Position numbers and translations under genes: made by a program
Shown here: positions 9,474 through 17,163 of the stretch, one piece after another
How the letters are laid out: each line of letters begins with the position of its first letter
Position numbering within the stretch: position 1 is the first letter of the stretch
Source of the DNA: Lysinibacillus fusiformis
Lineage (GTDB): Bacteria > Bacillota > Bacilli > Bacillales_A > Planococcaceae
DNA: 64,000 nucleotides
Assembly: GCA_030027265.1 (NCBI GenBank)
Contig: JASENG010000001.1
Location: forward strand, 310,001-374,000
Direction: 5' to 3'
Notes under the pieces: model-generated
What the model was told of the DNA's origin: nothing
Database searches by the model: none
Seen by the model: only the letters and a program-made list of their open reading frames with translations

Positions 9474-10331
9474 ATGCGAATTTCGACAGCGAGATTAGTA
9501 ACTGAAGATGACATTATGATGATACCCATTAGACAAATGACAAAGAAGAAGTATGCAACTGTTTTTAAAGGGAAACTTTATTGTCCAACTGCGCATTGTC
9601 CTGCCAAACTGTCTTTTAGCAGCGGGAAGAAAGGGCATTATAAAACATGGCGATATAGCAATCATTCTCCAACATGTCCTTACAATTTAGAACGTGATGG
9701 TGTAAGGGAGATTGGAAGCAGAGACTTGCAACTAGCAGTCAATATAAGTAAAAGGCATAAACAGAATGCATTGATGAGAGCATATAAATCGATGGTCATA
9801 GGTGATCAGAATCTTCCAGGGCTAGATCAAAATTCTACGGATATTAAAAATAATCGTGCGCGCAGGGTGAAAACAAAAGCCAATGAATCAGCGCAAATGA
9901 CACTTTTTGGCGGTGCGATTGACGAAGAACTCGCAAAAATAAAAGGCAGGAAATTGCTGTCTAGATTTGTCCATGAACTAGGACCTTCCGATATTGGTAA
10001 TAATCGAATCATAAAAGGGTATATAAAGGATATCGATTACCTTGAGTCAGTCGCTGAAATCATCATCGGCTATCAAAACGAGGAAATGACGATTGTTTTT
10101 GAAGAGAACTTCAAGAATGAATCTTTAAACAAAAGCTATTTAAACAAATTTTGGGCAGTAAAAGAGTGGCTGAACCGTCAAAAATCCGTGAGCTTTATCG
10201 GGGTAGGGGAGGTGCGTATGGCAAAAGATAGGAGATATGAGTTGTCTGTTACGATGGGCACCGATTTTAAAGTAGATGGGGAAGATCTCTATATTCTGGC
10301 AAGAAAGTTGAAAGCAGCATCATTAAGTTAG
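9474..10331 (+). CDS. Unrecognised protein with CoiA-like N-terminal zinc-ribbon motif
   Basis: I do not recognise this 285-residue protein. Near the N-terminus Cys37, Cys42, His64 and Cys68 lie in a pattern (YCPTAHCPAKL then NHSPTCPYN) resembling the metal-binding head of CoiA-type and related nuclease-associated proteins. The middle is basic and low in hydrophobicity (about residues 85-130), and the C-terminal third alternates strand-like stretches. There is no signal peptide. ATG 9474 is chosen because GGAGG lies seven bases upstream; ATG 9468 is too close. It stands alone between a terminator and the usp gene. The CoiA resemblance is a pattern-level inference. Confidence 0.7.
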   Translation: MRISTARLVTEDDIMMIPIRQMTKKKYATVFKGKLYCPTAHCPAKLSFSSGKKGHYKTWRYSNHSPTCPYNLERDGVREIGSRDLQLAVNISKRHKQNALMRAYKSMVIGDQNLPGLDQNSTDIKNNRARRVKTKANESAQMTLFGGAIDEELAKIKGRKLLSRFVHELGPSDIGNNRIIKGYIKDIDYLESVAEIIIGYQNEEMTIVFEENFKNESLNKSYLNKFWAVKEWLNRQKSVSFIGVGEVRMAKDRRYELSVTMGTDFKVDGEDLYILARKLKAASLS

Positions 10332-10435
10332 AATAGGACATAAAACCCTTGGTAGTACTTATGATTGCATTTTGTTAAATTCTAAATAAAATTGATAATA
10401 CTTAGAAAATAAAGTAATAATATTGGAGGTTTTTT

Positions 10436-10858
10436 ATGATAAAGCATTATAGAAAAATAGCAGCAGCAATCGATTTCTCAAAACAGTCCATGAAGGCACT
10501 CGACCGTGCTGTTCTTGTCGCGAAAGACAATAATGCTGATCTTGTATTGGTGAACGTAGTTGATACGAAATCATTTGGGTCTGTAGCATCCTATGACTTA
10601 AAATATGCAGATAAACTTAAAGAAGAAAGCCTAACGAAAATGGATGGATTAAAAAATCAAGTCGTTGCGGCAGGTGTCCCAGTAGTGGAGGTTGTAGTTC
10701 AAGAGGGATCGCCAAAGGAAATATTAACAGAACTTCCCGGTGTAGAACTCCTTATTTGTGGGGCAACAGGTGTAACCAATCTTGAAAAAATCGTCATCGG
10801 CTCCGTGGCAGAACGCATAGTCCGCTTGGCAACCTGCGATGTACAGCTTGTTCGGTAA
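10436..10858 (+). CDS. Universal stress protein (UspA family)
   Basis: A 140-residue single-domain Usp. It opens with the first strand IAAAIDFSKQSMKALDRA and ends with the nucleotide-binding signature around LLICGATGVTNLEKIVIGSVAERIVRLATCDVQLVR, where G-x2-G-x9-G-S/T spacing suggests an ATP-binding member. GGAGG precedes the ATG. It is monocistronic, with a strong terminator downstream. The stress it responds to is not visible from sequence. Confidence 0.92.
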   Translation: MIKHYRKIAAAIDFSKQSMKALDRAVLVAKDNNADLVLVNVVDTKSFGSVASYDLKYADKLKEESLTKMDGLKNQVVAAGVPVVEVVVQEGSPKEILTELPGVELLICGATGVTNLEKIVIGSVAERIVRLATCDVQLVR

Positions 10859-10921
10859 GCCAAAGAATACAAGCAGGATATGTTCCATATTTAGTAGCAA
10901 AACATCTATTTCTTTGAACTG

Positions 10922-10966
10922 CCCCGTAAAAGTTAGACACTAATCTAATTTTTACGGGGGTTTTTT
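10922..10966 (+). terminator. Strong intrinsic terminator after usp; arms resemble an IS end
   Basis: CCCCGTAAAA (10922-10931) pairs with TTTTACGGGG (10950-10959); TTAGA/TCTAA extends the stem to about 16 bp with one G-U, followed by six T. The left arm (CCCCGTAAAAGTTAGAC) recalls terminal repeats of IS3-type elements, so it may be a domesticated IS end; that part is recollection only. Confidence 0.85.
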
Positions 10967-10980
10967 ATGGCAAAAATGAG

Positions 10981-11280
10981 TATGTAATCGAAAATTGGGG
11001 TAAGTGATCAAATGTGTGGTTAAGTGATCAATTGTGGGTGCAAGTGATCAAAAGCGAGGCTAAGTGATCAAAAGTAGCCCCAAGTGATTAAAACCGAGGT
11101 CAAGTGATCAAAAGTAGCCCCAAGTGATCAAAAGCGAGGCTAAGTGATCAAAAGTAGCCCCAAGTGATCAAAAGCGAGGCTAAGTGATCAAAAGTAGCCC
11201 CAAGTGATCAAAAGCGAGGCCAAGTGATCAAAAGCGAGCCCAAGTGATCAAAACCGCCCCCAACAATCCCAATCAACCAA
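10981..11280. repeat. 20-bp tandem repeat array, 13 clear units (11001-11260) plus degenerate flanks
   Basis: Units follow an exact 20-base period with core YAAGTGATCAAAA and a seven-base tail. The core contains the palindrome TGATCA in 12 of 13 units (unit at 11081 has TGATTA). Tails alternate mainly between GCGAGGC and GTAGCCC, giving a 40-bp higher-order period; GGCTA and TAGCC of neighbouring tails are complementary. Degenerate copies flank it at 10981-11000 and 11261-11280. The period is not a multiple of three, and stop codons occur, so it is non-coding. Spacing is near two helical turns. No repeat-binding or replication gene is adjacent. Confidence 0.95.
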
Positions 11281-11793
11281 AATCCATCTCAATCCACCCC
11301 AACAAAAGTATACATACTTACACCTCAATAAAATTTCTAACCATAATACAACAAATTTTCTCTTTTAAGGATGTTTATTCTGCATAATAACGGAATAATA
11401 TTATTTCGTGATATATGAGGGTTTAAAGTTATATCAGAATACTAAATGGCTATTATGTAATAGTTTGGAATTGAGGAGAATTTAAATTCTGATAAAGTAT
11501 TTGATATTTACAATATGTATAATACTAATTCTACAAAATGTATGCAAATTTCTGCTAATTACATATAAATTCTTACTATACTATAGTTCTTAACACTATG
11601 TATACGTCATCCCTACTAAGTTTAAACTGTGTTATAACAAGGAATCGCCTAGTTCCATTCAATTATAGGGTGAAAGCAATTTAGCACCGATTTTCGCTCC
11701 GAATAATCCTAGCTGATTTGCGTTTAAATGCATATTTTCTATGAAATGCACAAAAAATCTCTTTTACTCAAATAATTTTTTTATAAAAAACTA
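11281..11793. other. AT-rich gene-free stretch upstream of the MFS transporter
   Basis: About 500 bases with no ORF having a ribosome site. It begins with a decaying CAATCC-rich continuation of the 20-bp array and becomes strongly AT-rich. A short GGAA/TTCC hairpin lies near 11640-11660. I see no recognisable gene or RNA family; it may be regulatory DNA or a relic. Confidence 0.5.
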
Positions 11794-11822
11794 TTGCTTT
11801 TCTTATTTTGAAAATGTTATCT
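11794..11822 (+). promoter_or_regulatory. Candidate sigma-A promoter for the OFA-type MFS gene
   Basis: TTGCTT (11794-11799), 17-nt spacer, TTATCT (11817-11822), 62 nt before the start codon. A small palindrome GTTGT-TC-ACAAC lies just downstream at about 11835 and could be an operator. Confidence 0.4.
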
Positions 11823-11883
11823 TGAGATAAAGAGTTGTTCACAACTTTATCACATTTACAAAGAAAGGGGCTAAAAGAGAATT

Positions 11884-13164
11884 ATGAAGAAAAATCGATG
11901 GTTAATCGCTCTTTCTGCCATTGCAATTCATTTATCAATCGGAGGAGCTTATGCTTATAGTGTATACAAGCTTCCAATCGTAACAGAAATGGGATGGAGT
12001 GAAACAAACGTTACAGTAGCCTTTACAATTATGATGGGGCTTGCTGGTTTCTCAGCAGCACTATTTGGTAGTTTAGTAGAAAAAATGGGGCCAAGAAAAT
12101 CAGCGATGGTTGCGGCTGTGTTATTTGGAGCTGGACAAGCTGGTGCTGGTGTAGCTATTATGATGGACAATGTTGTCCTATATTGGTTAACTTACGGATT
12201 ATTAAGTGGATTAGGTATGGGTATTGGATACATTGCTCCAGTTTCAACATTAGTAAAATGGTTCCCTGATCGTCGCGGTTTAGCAACAGGGATGGCTGTA
12301 TTAGGATTTGGTTCAGGGGCTTTAATTACTGCGCCGGTAGCAGCAAACTTAATGGAGGGTGTAGGGATTTCAACTACATACTTTATTTTGGGAGTTAGTT
12401 ATTTCATCTTGATGATTTTAGGGGCTTCTTATATTGCGCCTCCTGCAAAAGACTATATGCCTGAAGGAATGAAGCAAGCTACTGCATCTGGCGAGAAGAA
12501 AGTTAAGTTGGATTTAGCTCAAATGTCAGCAAAAGAAGCAGTGAAAACAAGACAATTCTGGATGCTGTGGGCTATGCACTTAGTGAATGTAACAGCGGGT
12601 ATTATGATGATTTCGGTTGCTTCGCCAATGGCACAGGAAATTGTAGGATTATCTGTAGCCGGAGCAGCAACTATGGTTGGTGTAATGGGATTATTTAATG
12701 GTGGTGGCCGATTGATTTGGGCAGCTATTTCGGACTATATTGGCCGTACGAATATTTTCGTTATCTTCTTTACGATTCAAGTTATTACATTTGCAGTATT
12801 GCCATTTACAACAAATGTTATTTTATTCCAAGTATTTATCTTCCTAGTAGTAAGTTGTTATGGTGGCGGTTTCTCTAACTTGCCGGCATATGCAAGTGAT
12901 TTATTCGGAACAAAACAACTTGGTGTTATCCATGGTTACTTATTAACTACATGGTCATTGGGTGGGATTTTTGGTCCTATCATCGTAAGCACAGTGAAAA
13001 ATGCATATGATAGCTATATCCCGGTATTCTATCTGTTCACTGGACTAATTGCAGTATCGCTTCTAATTTCACTGCTTCTTCGTGCAGATGTGAATAAGAA
13101 GAAAAAAGTGTTAGAGCAAAGTAAAAAAGAGTCAGTTGGAGATCTCTCAACTAGCAACTTATAA
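11884..13164 (+). CDS. MFS transporter, oxalate/formate antiporter (OFA) family
   Basis: A 426-residue polytopic protein with about 12 hydrophobic segments. It starts with the Lys-Arg-rich lead MKKNRWLIALSAIAIHLS and the GGAYAYSVYKLP segment typical of the OxlT/YhjX branch; the loop after helix 2 reads GSLVEKMGPRKSA. A cytoplasmic loop separates halves around residues 195-220. Substrate is unknown; family members move oxalate, formate, pyruvate or similar organic anions. AAAGGGG precedes the ATG, and a strong terminator follows, so it is monocistronic. Confidence 0.88.
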   Translation: MKKNRWLIALSAIAIHLSIGGAYAYSVYKLPIVTEMGWSETNVTVAFTIMMGLAGFSAALFGSLVEKMGPRKSAMVAAVLFGAGQAGAGVAIMMDNVVLYWLTYGLLSGLGMGIGYIAPVSTLVKWFPDRRGLATGMAVLGFGSGALITAPVAANLMEGVGISTTYFILGVSYFILMILGASYIAPPAKDYMPEGMKQATASGEKKVKLDLAQMSAKEAVKTRQFWMLWAMHLVNVTAGIMMISVASPMAQEIVGLSVAGAATMVGVMGLFNGGGRLIWAAISDYIGRTNIFVIFFTIQVITFAVLPFTTNVILFQVFIFLVVSCYGGGFSNLPAYASDLFGTKQLGVIHGYLLTTWSLGGIFGPIIVSTVKNAYDSYIPVFYLFTGLIAVSLLISLLLRADVNKKKKVLEQSKKESVGDLSTSNL

Positions 13165-13188
13165 GAGCAAAATTATTTAGAAAACTCA

Positions 13189-13234
13189 CCGAATAATGGA
13201 CATTTCGCACATGTCCTTATTCGGTTTTTTTTTT
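13189..13234 (+). terminator. Intrinsic terminator after the MFS gene
   Basis: CCGAATAA plus GGACAT pair with ATGTCC plus TTATTCGG around a short loop, followed by ten T (13225-13234). Confidence 0.9.
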
Positions 13235-13249
13235 GCGGAGTGAAAAAAG

Positions 13250-13275
13250 GCTATCCGCATAAGAAAAGCCATCAA
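13250..13275 (-). repeat. 26-nt motif, copy 1 (second copy upstream of mreB)
   Basis: On the minus strand this reads TTGATG-G-CTTTTCTTATGCGGATA-G-C. The plus strand at 45780-45805 reads the same with T at the two marked G positions, so 24 of 26 bases match. It lies between the MFS terminator and the hemolysin III gene. Function unknown. Confidence 0.6.
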
Positions 13276-13557
13276 CTCTGGCGACCCATAATAGTCGAGG
13301 AGTGTTTTTTGAAATATTGTTATATAACACGAATCGATTCTTTAAAACTGTAATATAATTTCCATTTCCCGTCAACTTGTATCACAGAAGTATTTATAAT
13401 TTTGACTCAAAAGAGCATTTTGTGCATTTAACAAATTATTTTTATTATAATAGTGATGTTAGTTTCACAAACTATGACAAATATCACTAAAATTTTATTA
13501 CATCTAATTCTACCTAAATCCAGCCATTATGGAACAATTATAAACGAGGTGAAAATT

Positions 13558-14199
13558 ATGGCACAATTGACAGCCGCTCAGAGTGGGTATAGTAAAAAAG
13601 AAGAATTTTTAAATTCATTGAGTCATGGAATAGGTGCATTACTTGCAATACCTGCTACATTATTTTTAGTACAAAAAGCGCATGGAGAAGGTTCAACCAT
13701 TGAACTTGTCAGCTACATCATATTCGGTATTTCAATGTTTTGTTTATATGCGGCTTCTACGATCTATCACGCATGGCCGACTCATAAAAGTCTTTTGAAA
13801 AAGCTTGACCATAGTTCTATATTTATTATGATTGCTGGTACCTATACACCAGTTGCATTAATAGCTATTGGCGGTAGATTAGGCTGGATGATCTTTTTCG
13901 TTGAATGGGGACTAACGGTACTTGGTATTGTGTTTAAAATGTATTTTGTACACCGTTTTCAAAGACTCTCCCTGCTTATCTATTTAGGGATGGGATGGCT
14001 TGCAATCGTCTTTTACGAGCCGATGCTAAATTACATTACGATTAAAGGATTTCTTCTTCTTCTCGCTGGGGGACTAAGTTATACAATTGGAACGTACTTT
14101 TATAAAAATAAAAAAATCCCGTACAATCATGCGATATGGCATGTATTTGTAATGGGCGGAAGTTTATTTATGTATCTTACGATTTACTTATATATGTAA
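13558..14199 (+). CDS. Hemolysin III / PAQR family membrane protein
   Basis: A seven-helix membrane protein of 213 residues. PAQR/HlyIII hallmarks are the early SHGIGA segment, SxxxH in AASTIYHAWP and C-terminal H-x3-H (NHAIWHVFV), a metal-binding set. ATG 13558 follows CGAGGTGAAA; an in-frame ATG at 13453 would add 35 residues without a convincing ribosome site and would depart from the usual length. Despite the family name, haemolysis is unproven for most members; metabolic or membrane-homeostasis roles are proposed. Related to B. subtilis YplQ. Confidence 0.85.
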   Translation: MAQLTAAQSGYSKKEEFLNSLSHGIGALLAIPATLFLVQKAHGEGSTIELVSYIIFGISMFCLYAASTIYHAWPTHKSLLKKLDHSSIFIMIAGTYTPVALIAIGGRLGWMIFFVEWGLTVLGIVFKMYFVHRFQRLSLLIYLGMGWLAIVFYEPMLNYITIKGFLLLLAGGLSYTIGTYFYKNKKIPYNHAIWHVFVMGGSLFMYLTIYLYM

Positions 14200-14204
14200 A
14201 ACGA

Positions 14205-14245
14205 ACCTGTACAACTCTTTTGTGAGAATTGTACAGGTTTTAATT
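14205..14245. terminator. Probable bidirectional terminator between convergent genes
   Basis: ACCTGTACAA (14205-14214) pairs perfectly with TTGTACAGGT (14229-14238), with T-rich sequence after it on the plus strand and A/T sequence on the other. It separates the hemolysin III gene from the convergent minus-strand gene. Confidence 0.75.
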
Positions 14246-14728
14246 TTGTATTTCAAAACCATTGATCTGTGTGATATCTACTACCAGCATATGTTTATCC
14301 GGTGTTAGAAAAGTTACTGAGTTTTTGCGTTCATGGAAATCGACTAAAGCGCTGACTTCGATAGGAGAACCATTTACATAGATTTTCTTGATGTTTTTCG
14401 AAGGTACGGTCTTTCTCATAAGTTTAAGGAACTCTTCATTTTGATTTGGCTTATTACTCAGTTCAATCATGGTGTTTTGAAGTATTTTTAAATGACTGCT
14501 CAGAAGGTTTGTGGAGTGTTTCGTATTTAACATGAGATTATTGATTACCTGGTGAAATTTGACAAGCGATTGTTCGAGCACTGCCTGTTTAGCAATGATT
14601 TGTTTTAAATCGGAACTAATTTTTTCATCCATGTATGAAAAATTATACGAGTTTTGATTTCCTTTACTCTCTAGTTGTGGATTGAAAAAAATTTTGGGCT
14701 CGGAATAGTTTTTGTTTGGAGAATTCAT
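14240..14728 (-). CDS. Unrecognised coiled-coil protein
   Basis: I do not recognise this 162-residue protein. The first 35 residues are polar and Asn/Ser-rich, residues about 35-105 look helical with heptad-like hydrophobics (SDLKQIIAKQAVLEQSL onward), and the last ~50 form a compact strand-rich module (KKIYVNGSPIEVSALVDF ... MLVVDITQINGFEIQN). No signal peptide or membrane helix. On the minus strand AAGGAG lies nine bases before the ATG, supporting it as a real gene. Convergent with the hemolysin III gene. A phage- or spore-structural role cannot be excluded. Confidence 0.7.
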   Translation of the reverse strand: MNSPNKNYSEPKIFFNPQLESKGNQNSYNFSYMDEKISSDLKQIIAKQAVLEQSLVKFHQVINNLMLNTKHSTNLLSSHLKILQNTMIELSNKPNQNEEFLKLMRKTVPSKNIKKIYVNGSPIEVSALVDFHERKNSVTFLTPDKHMLVVDITQINGFEIQN

Positions 14729-14810
14729 ATTCGGTAACTCCTTTACCGTTATAAGCTATCTTTAATATATGCATGAAGGGAATTTGTTGCTATTAAATAA
14801 GTAGTTATGC

Positions 14811-14848
14811 AAAAAATCGACTAACAAAGGGGAGCGTTAGCCGATTTT
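14811..14848 (-). terminator. Terminator of the minus-strand SDR gene
   Basis: On the minus strand AAATCGGCTAAC pairs with GTTAGTCGATTT and is followed by six T (14811-14816 on the plus strand are A). It lies directly downstream of the SDR stop. Confidence 0.8.
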
Positions 14849-14854
14849 CAACAT

Positions 14855-15601
14855 TTATTCTTCGTAGATCATTTTCTTTGTCATCCCGCCATCGACTGTT
14901 AAATTGATGCCAGTTACAAAATCGTTTTTTTCATCCGTCAGATAAAAACAAGCACGAGCAATGTCTTCAGGTTTTCCAACTCGACCGCTAAAATGCTGGA
15001 GATGATCTGCCTCTTTTAAACTGCCGTAATCACCAGTTTCAATCCAGCCTGGTGAAATACAATTTACTCGAATGGAATCGGGGCCTAAAGAGCTGGCGAG
15101 TGCGTGGGTTAATGCAACGATTCCGCCTTTGGTTGCCGCGTAAGATTCGGTATTTGGTTCAGACATAAAAGCGCGTGTTGAAGCCATCGAAACGATTGCA
15201 CCGCCTTTTGGATTCAATCTCATGAATTTTGCAGCTTCTCTAGAGCACAAAAACACACTTCTTAAATTTGTGTTGATAATATCATCGAATGTTTCCATTG
15301 GCAGATCGTATGGAGAAGCGGGTTTGAATATGCCGGCATTATTGATCAGTATATCGATAGTTTTAAAATGGGCTACAGCTGTAGTCATTAAATGAATAAC
15401 TTCCTGTTCTTTTCGTACATCTGTCGGGACGAAGATTGCTTTGTATCCATCTCGAACAAGCTGTGAATAAACGGTTTCGCCTAACTCCTCATTGATATCT
15501 GCCATGACAACAGAAGCACCCATTTTCGCGTATTGGGCAGCGACTTCTTTGCCAATCCCTTGAGCTGCCCCGGTAACGATAACAGTTTTGTTTTCAAACA
15601 T
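14855..15601 (-). CDS. SDR-family NAD(P)-dependent oxidoreductase
   Basis: A 248-residue classical short-chain dehydrogenase. Cofactor motif TGAAQGIG at residues 10-17, NNAG at 87-90, catalytic Ser141, Tyr154 and Lys158 (YAATK). Asp35 after the second strand (VVMADIN) suggests NAD preference. GGAGGGG lies five bases before the ATG. It is alone on the minus strand, divergent from the PadR gene. Substrate is not predictable; best matches in such genomes are usually labelled glucose dehydrogenase-like or 3-oxoacyl reductase-like. Confidence 0.88.
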   Translation of the reverse strand: MFENKTVIVTGAAQGIGKEVAAQYAKMGASVVMADINEELGETVYSQLVRDGYKAIFVPTDVRKEQEVIHLMTTAVAHFKTIDILINNAGIFKPASPYDLPMETFDDIINTNLRSVFLCSREAAKFMRLNPKGGAIVSMASTRAFMSEPNTESYAATKGGIVALTHALASSLGPDSIRVNCISPGWIETGDYGSLKEADHLQHFSGRVGKPEDIARACFYLTDEKNDFVTGINLTVDGGMTKKMIYEE

Positions 15602-15728
15602 AAAATCCCCTCCGATATTTAATTCCTTGTTTGTGAATATTAAAATACCATGAATTCAGCGAGAGTTTAAAGTTTGTCGAACTAAAAAGACTATTAATAT
15701 TAATTCAGTACCTTGCAATGAATAATAC

Positions 15729-15763
15729 TGGTATGATACACTACTATACAATGAATAGTAGTG
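15729..15763 (+). promoter_or_regulatory. Extended -10 promoter with palindromic operator for the padR operon
   Basis: TG (15729-15730), one base, then TATGAT (15732-15737) makes an extended -10. Just downstream CACTACTAT (15739-15747) and ATAGTAGTG (15755-15763) form a perfect 9-bp inverted repeat around seven bases, covering the likely start site and touching the ribosome site. Autoregulation by the PadR protein encoded next is the natural inference. Confidence 0.6.
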
Positions 15764-15775
15764 GGAGGTGCAAAG

Positions 15776-16093
15776 TTGAACGCTCAATTTAAAAAAGGCG
15801 TCTTAAATTTATGCGTGCTTGCCCTTGTTGAACAACAGGATATGTACGGTTATGAACTCGTTCAAGCAATTTCGAATCAGATTGAAATTTCTGAAGGCTC
15901 TGTTTATCCACTATTAAGAAGGCTTACTTCGGAAGGTTATTTTACAACCTATTTAAAAGAATCGACTGAAGGCCCGCCGCGTAAATATTATCAAATTACA
16001 GATTTAGGGAAAGAAAATTTAAAGGAACTTCGTGAGGAATGGCAGAACTTTAGTAAAGGTGTCAATGAATTAATTCAAGGGGAGGAAAGGTAA
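15776..16093 (+). CDS. PadR-family transcriptional regulator
   Basis: A 105-residue winged-helix regulator. It shows the PadR pattern: FKKGVLNLCVLALVEQQDMYGYELVQAI, then SEGSVYPLLRRL (recognition helix) and the wing GPPRKYYQITDLGKE. I start at TTG 15776, five bases after GGGAGGTG; a GTG at 15761 lies inside the operator palindrome. Its stop directly abuts the start of the HAAS/DUF4097 gene, the common partner of PadR regulators in Firmicutes. It probably represses this operon. Confidence 0.9.
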   Translation: MNAQFKKGVLNLCVLALVEQQDMYGYELVQAISNQIEISEGSVYPLLRRLTSEGYFTTYLKESTEGPPRKYYQITDLGKENLKELREEWQNFSKGVNELIQGEER

Positions 16094-17143
16094 ATGTCTG
16101 AAGAGAGATTTCTGGAAGAACTTGAAAAAGAATTGTTTTTATTAAAGGAAGATGAACGAAAAGATATATTGCGCGATTTTAGAGAGTATTTTGCCAACGG
16201 GAAAGCTGAAGGCAAAAAAGAAGAAGAGATTGTGGAATCGCTTGGACCGATTCACGAATTGGCGATGGAGCTGCTGGCCGCATACTCAGAAGAAGAGTTT
16301 GTCTCGCATGTGGAAATGAATTCTTGCGTTGATACAAATTTTGATAATGTTGATATTAAGGCGGATAAGGCAAATCTAACCATCATCCCCACAGAGGACG
16401 ATAAACCAAGCGTTAATGTTAAAGACCAAGACGGGAAAACGAAGGCTACTATGGAGGTTGTAGATAATACATTGAAAGTTCGAGTGAAGCGCGAAGATGG
16501 CATTATGAAATTTTTCTTTATTCATCTCAGCATGGGGCTATCAACAATCGATGTAACAATTCAACTGCCGCAGAAATTATATGAACAAATCACTGTTATG
16601 AATAAAAGCGGAAAAATCGAAATGGAATCCCAACAATCGAAACAAATGAGAATCGAAACGGATAATGGGAAAATTGTGATGAAGTCATTGTTGGCAAGAA
16701 CATTAAAGGCAAAATCCGATAACGGTCGAATACTCTTAAATGATTCAAATTTCACAGATGTAGTGGCTTCGACAGATAATGGCCGAGTTTGTGTAAACCA
16801 TTCGCGAGCTGAAAAATTTGAACTGTCCACAGACAATGGTCGCATCGAGCTCGATGAAGTTGATGGGGAAATCTGGGCAACTACTGATAATGGCAGAATC
16901 GAAGGGTATATACCACAGGTAACTAAACCTTTAAAATGGAAAACAGATAATGGCAGCATTACCTTGAAAACAGATGAAATCCTAAAGAATGTGTCCTTAT
17001 CGGTGAAATCGGATTTTGGCAGAATCAATGTGTATGGAGAAAAAGGGAAGAAATTTCAATTTGGGGATGGGTCCATTCCGGTTCGCTTCAAAACGGATAA
17101 TGGACGCATTACAGTAACTACATCGGTTTTACAAGAAGCATAG
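16094..17143 (+). CDS. HAAS-domain plus DUF4097 beta-solenoid protein
   Basis: A 349-residue partner of PadR. Residues 1-75 form the helical HAAS-type module (LEELEKELFLLKEDERKDIL then GKKEEEIVESLG). From about residue 85 it is a repetitive strand-rich domain with eight copies of a [TS]D[NF]G[RKS] motif about 20 residues apart, each with a short strand, as expected for a right-handed beta-solenoid. No membrane helix is evident, unlike many HAAS proteins that are membrane-linked. Function is unknown; PadR-HAAS pairs are thought to respond to envelope or antimicrobial stress. Its start abuts the padR stop. Confidence 0.82.
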   Translation: MSEERFLEELEKELFLLKEDERKDILRDFREYFANGKAEGKKEEEIVESLGPIHELAMELLAAYSEEEFVSHVEMNSCVDTNFDNVDIKADKANLTIIPTEDDKPSVNVKDQDGKTKATMEVVDNTLKVRVKREDGIMKFFFIHLSMGLSTIDVTIQLPQKLYEQITVMNKSGKIEMESQQSKQMRIETDNGKIVMKSLLARTLKAKSDNGRILLNDSNFTDVVASTDNGRVCVNHSRAEKFELSTDNGRIELDEVDGEIWATTDNGRIEGYIPQVTKPLKWKTDNGSITLKTDEILKNVSLSVKSDFGRINVYGEKGKKFQFGDGSIPVRFKTDNGRITVTTSVLQEA

Positions 17144-17163
17144 AAAAAAGGGGAGAACAATTT

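Noticed and set aside
10981-11280. CRISPR array
   Set aside because: Repeat core is only ~13 bases, the variable tails are seven bases and recur in two forms, and no cas genes are present. It is a plain 20-bp tandem repeat.
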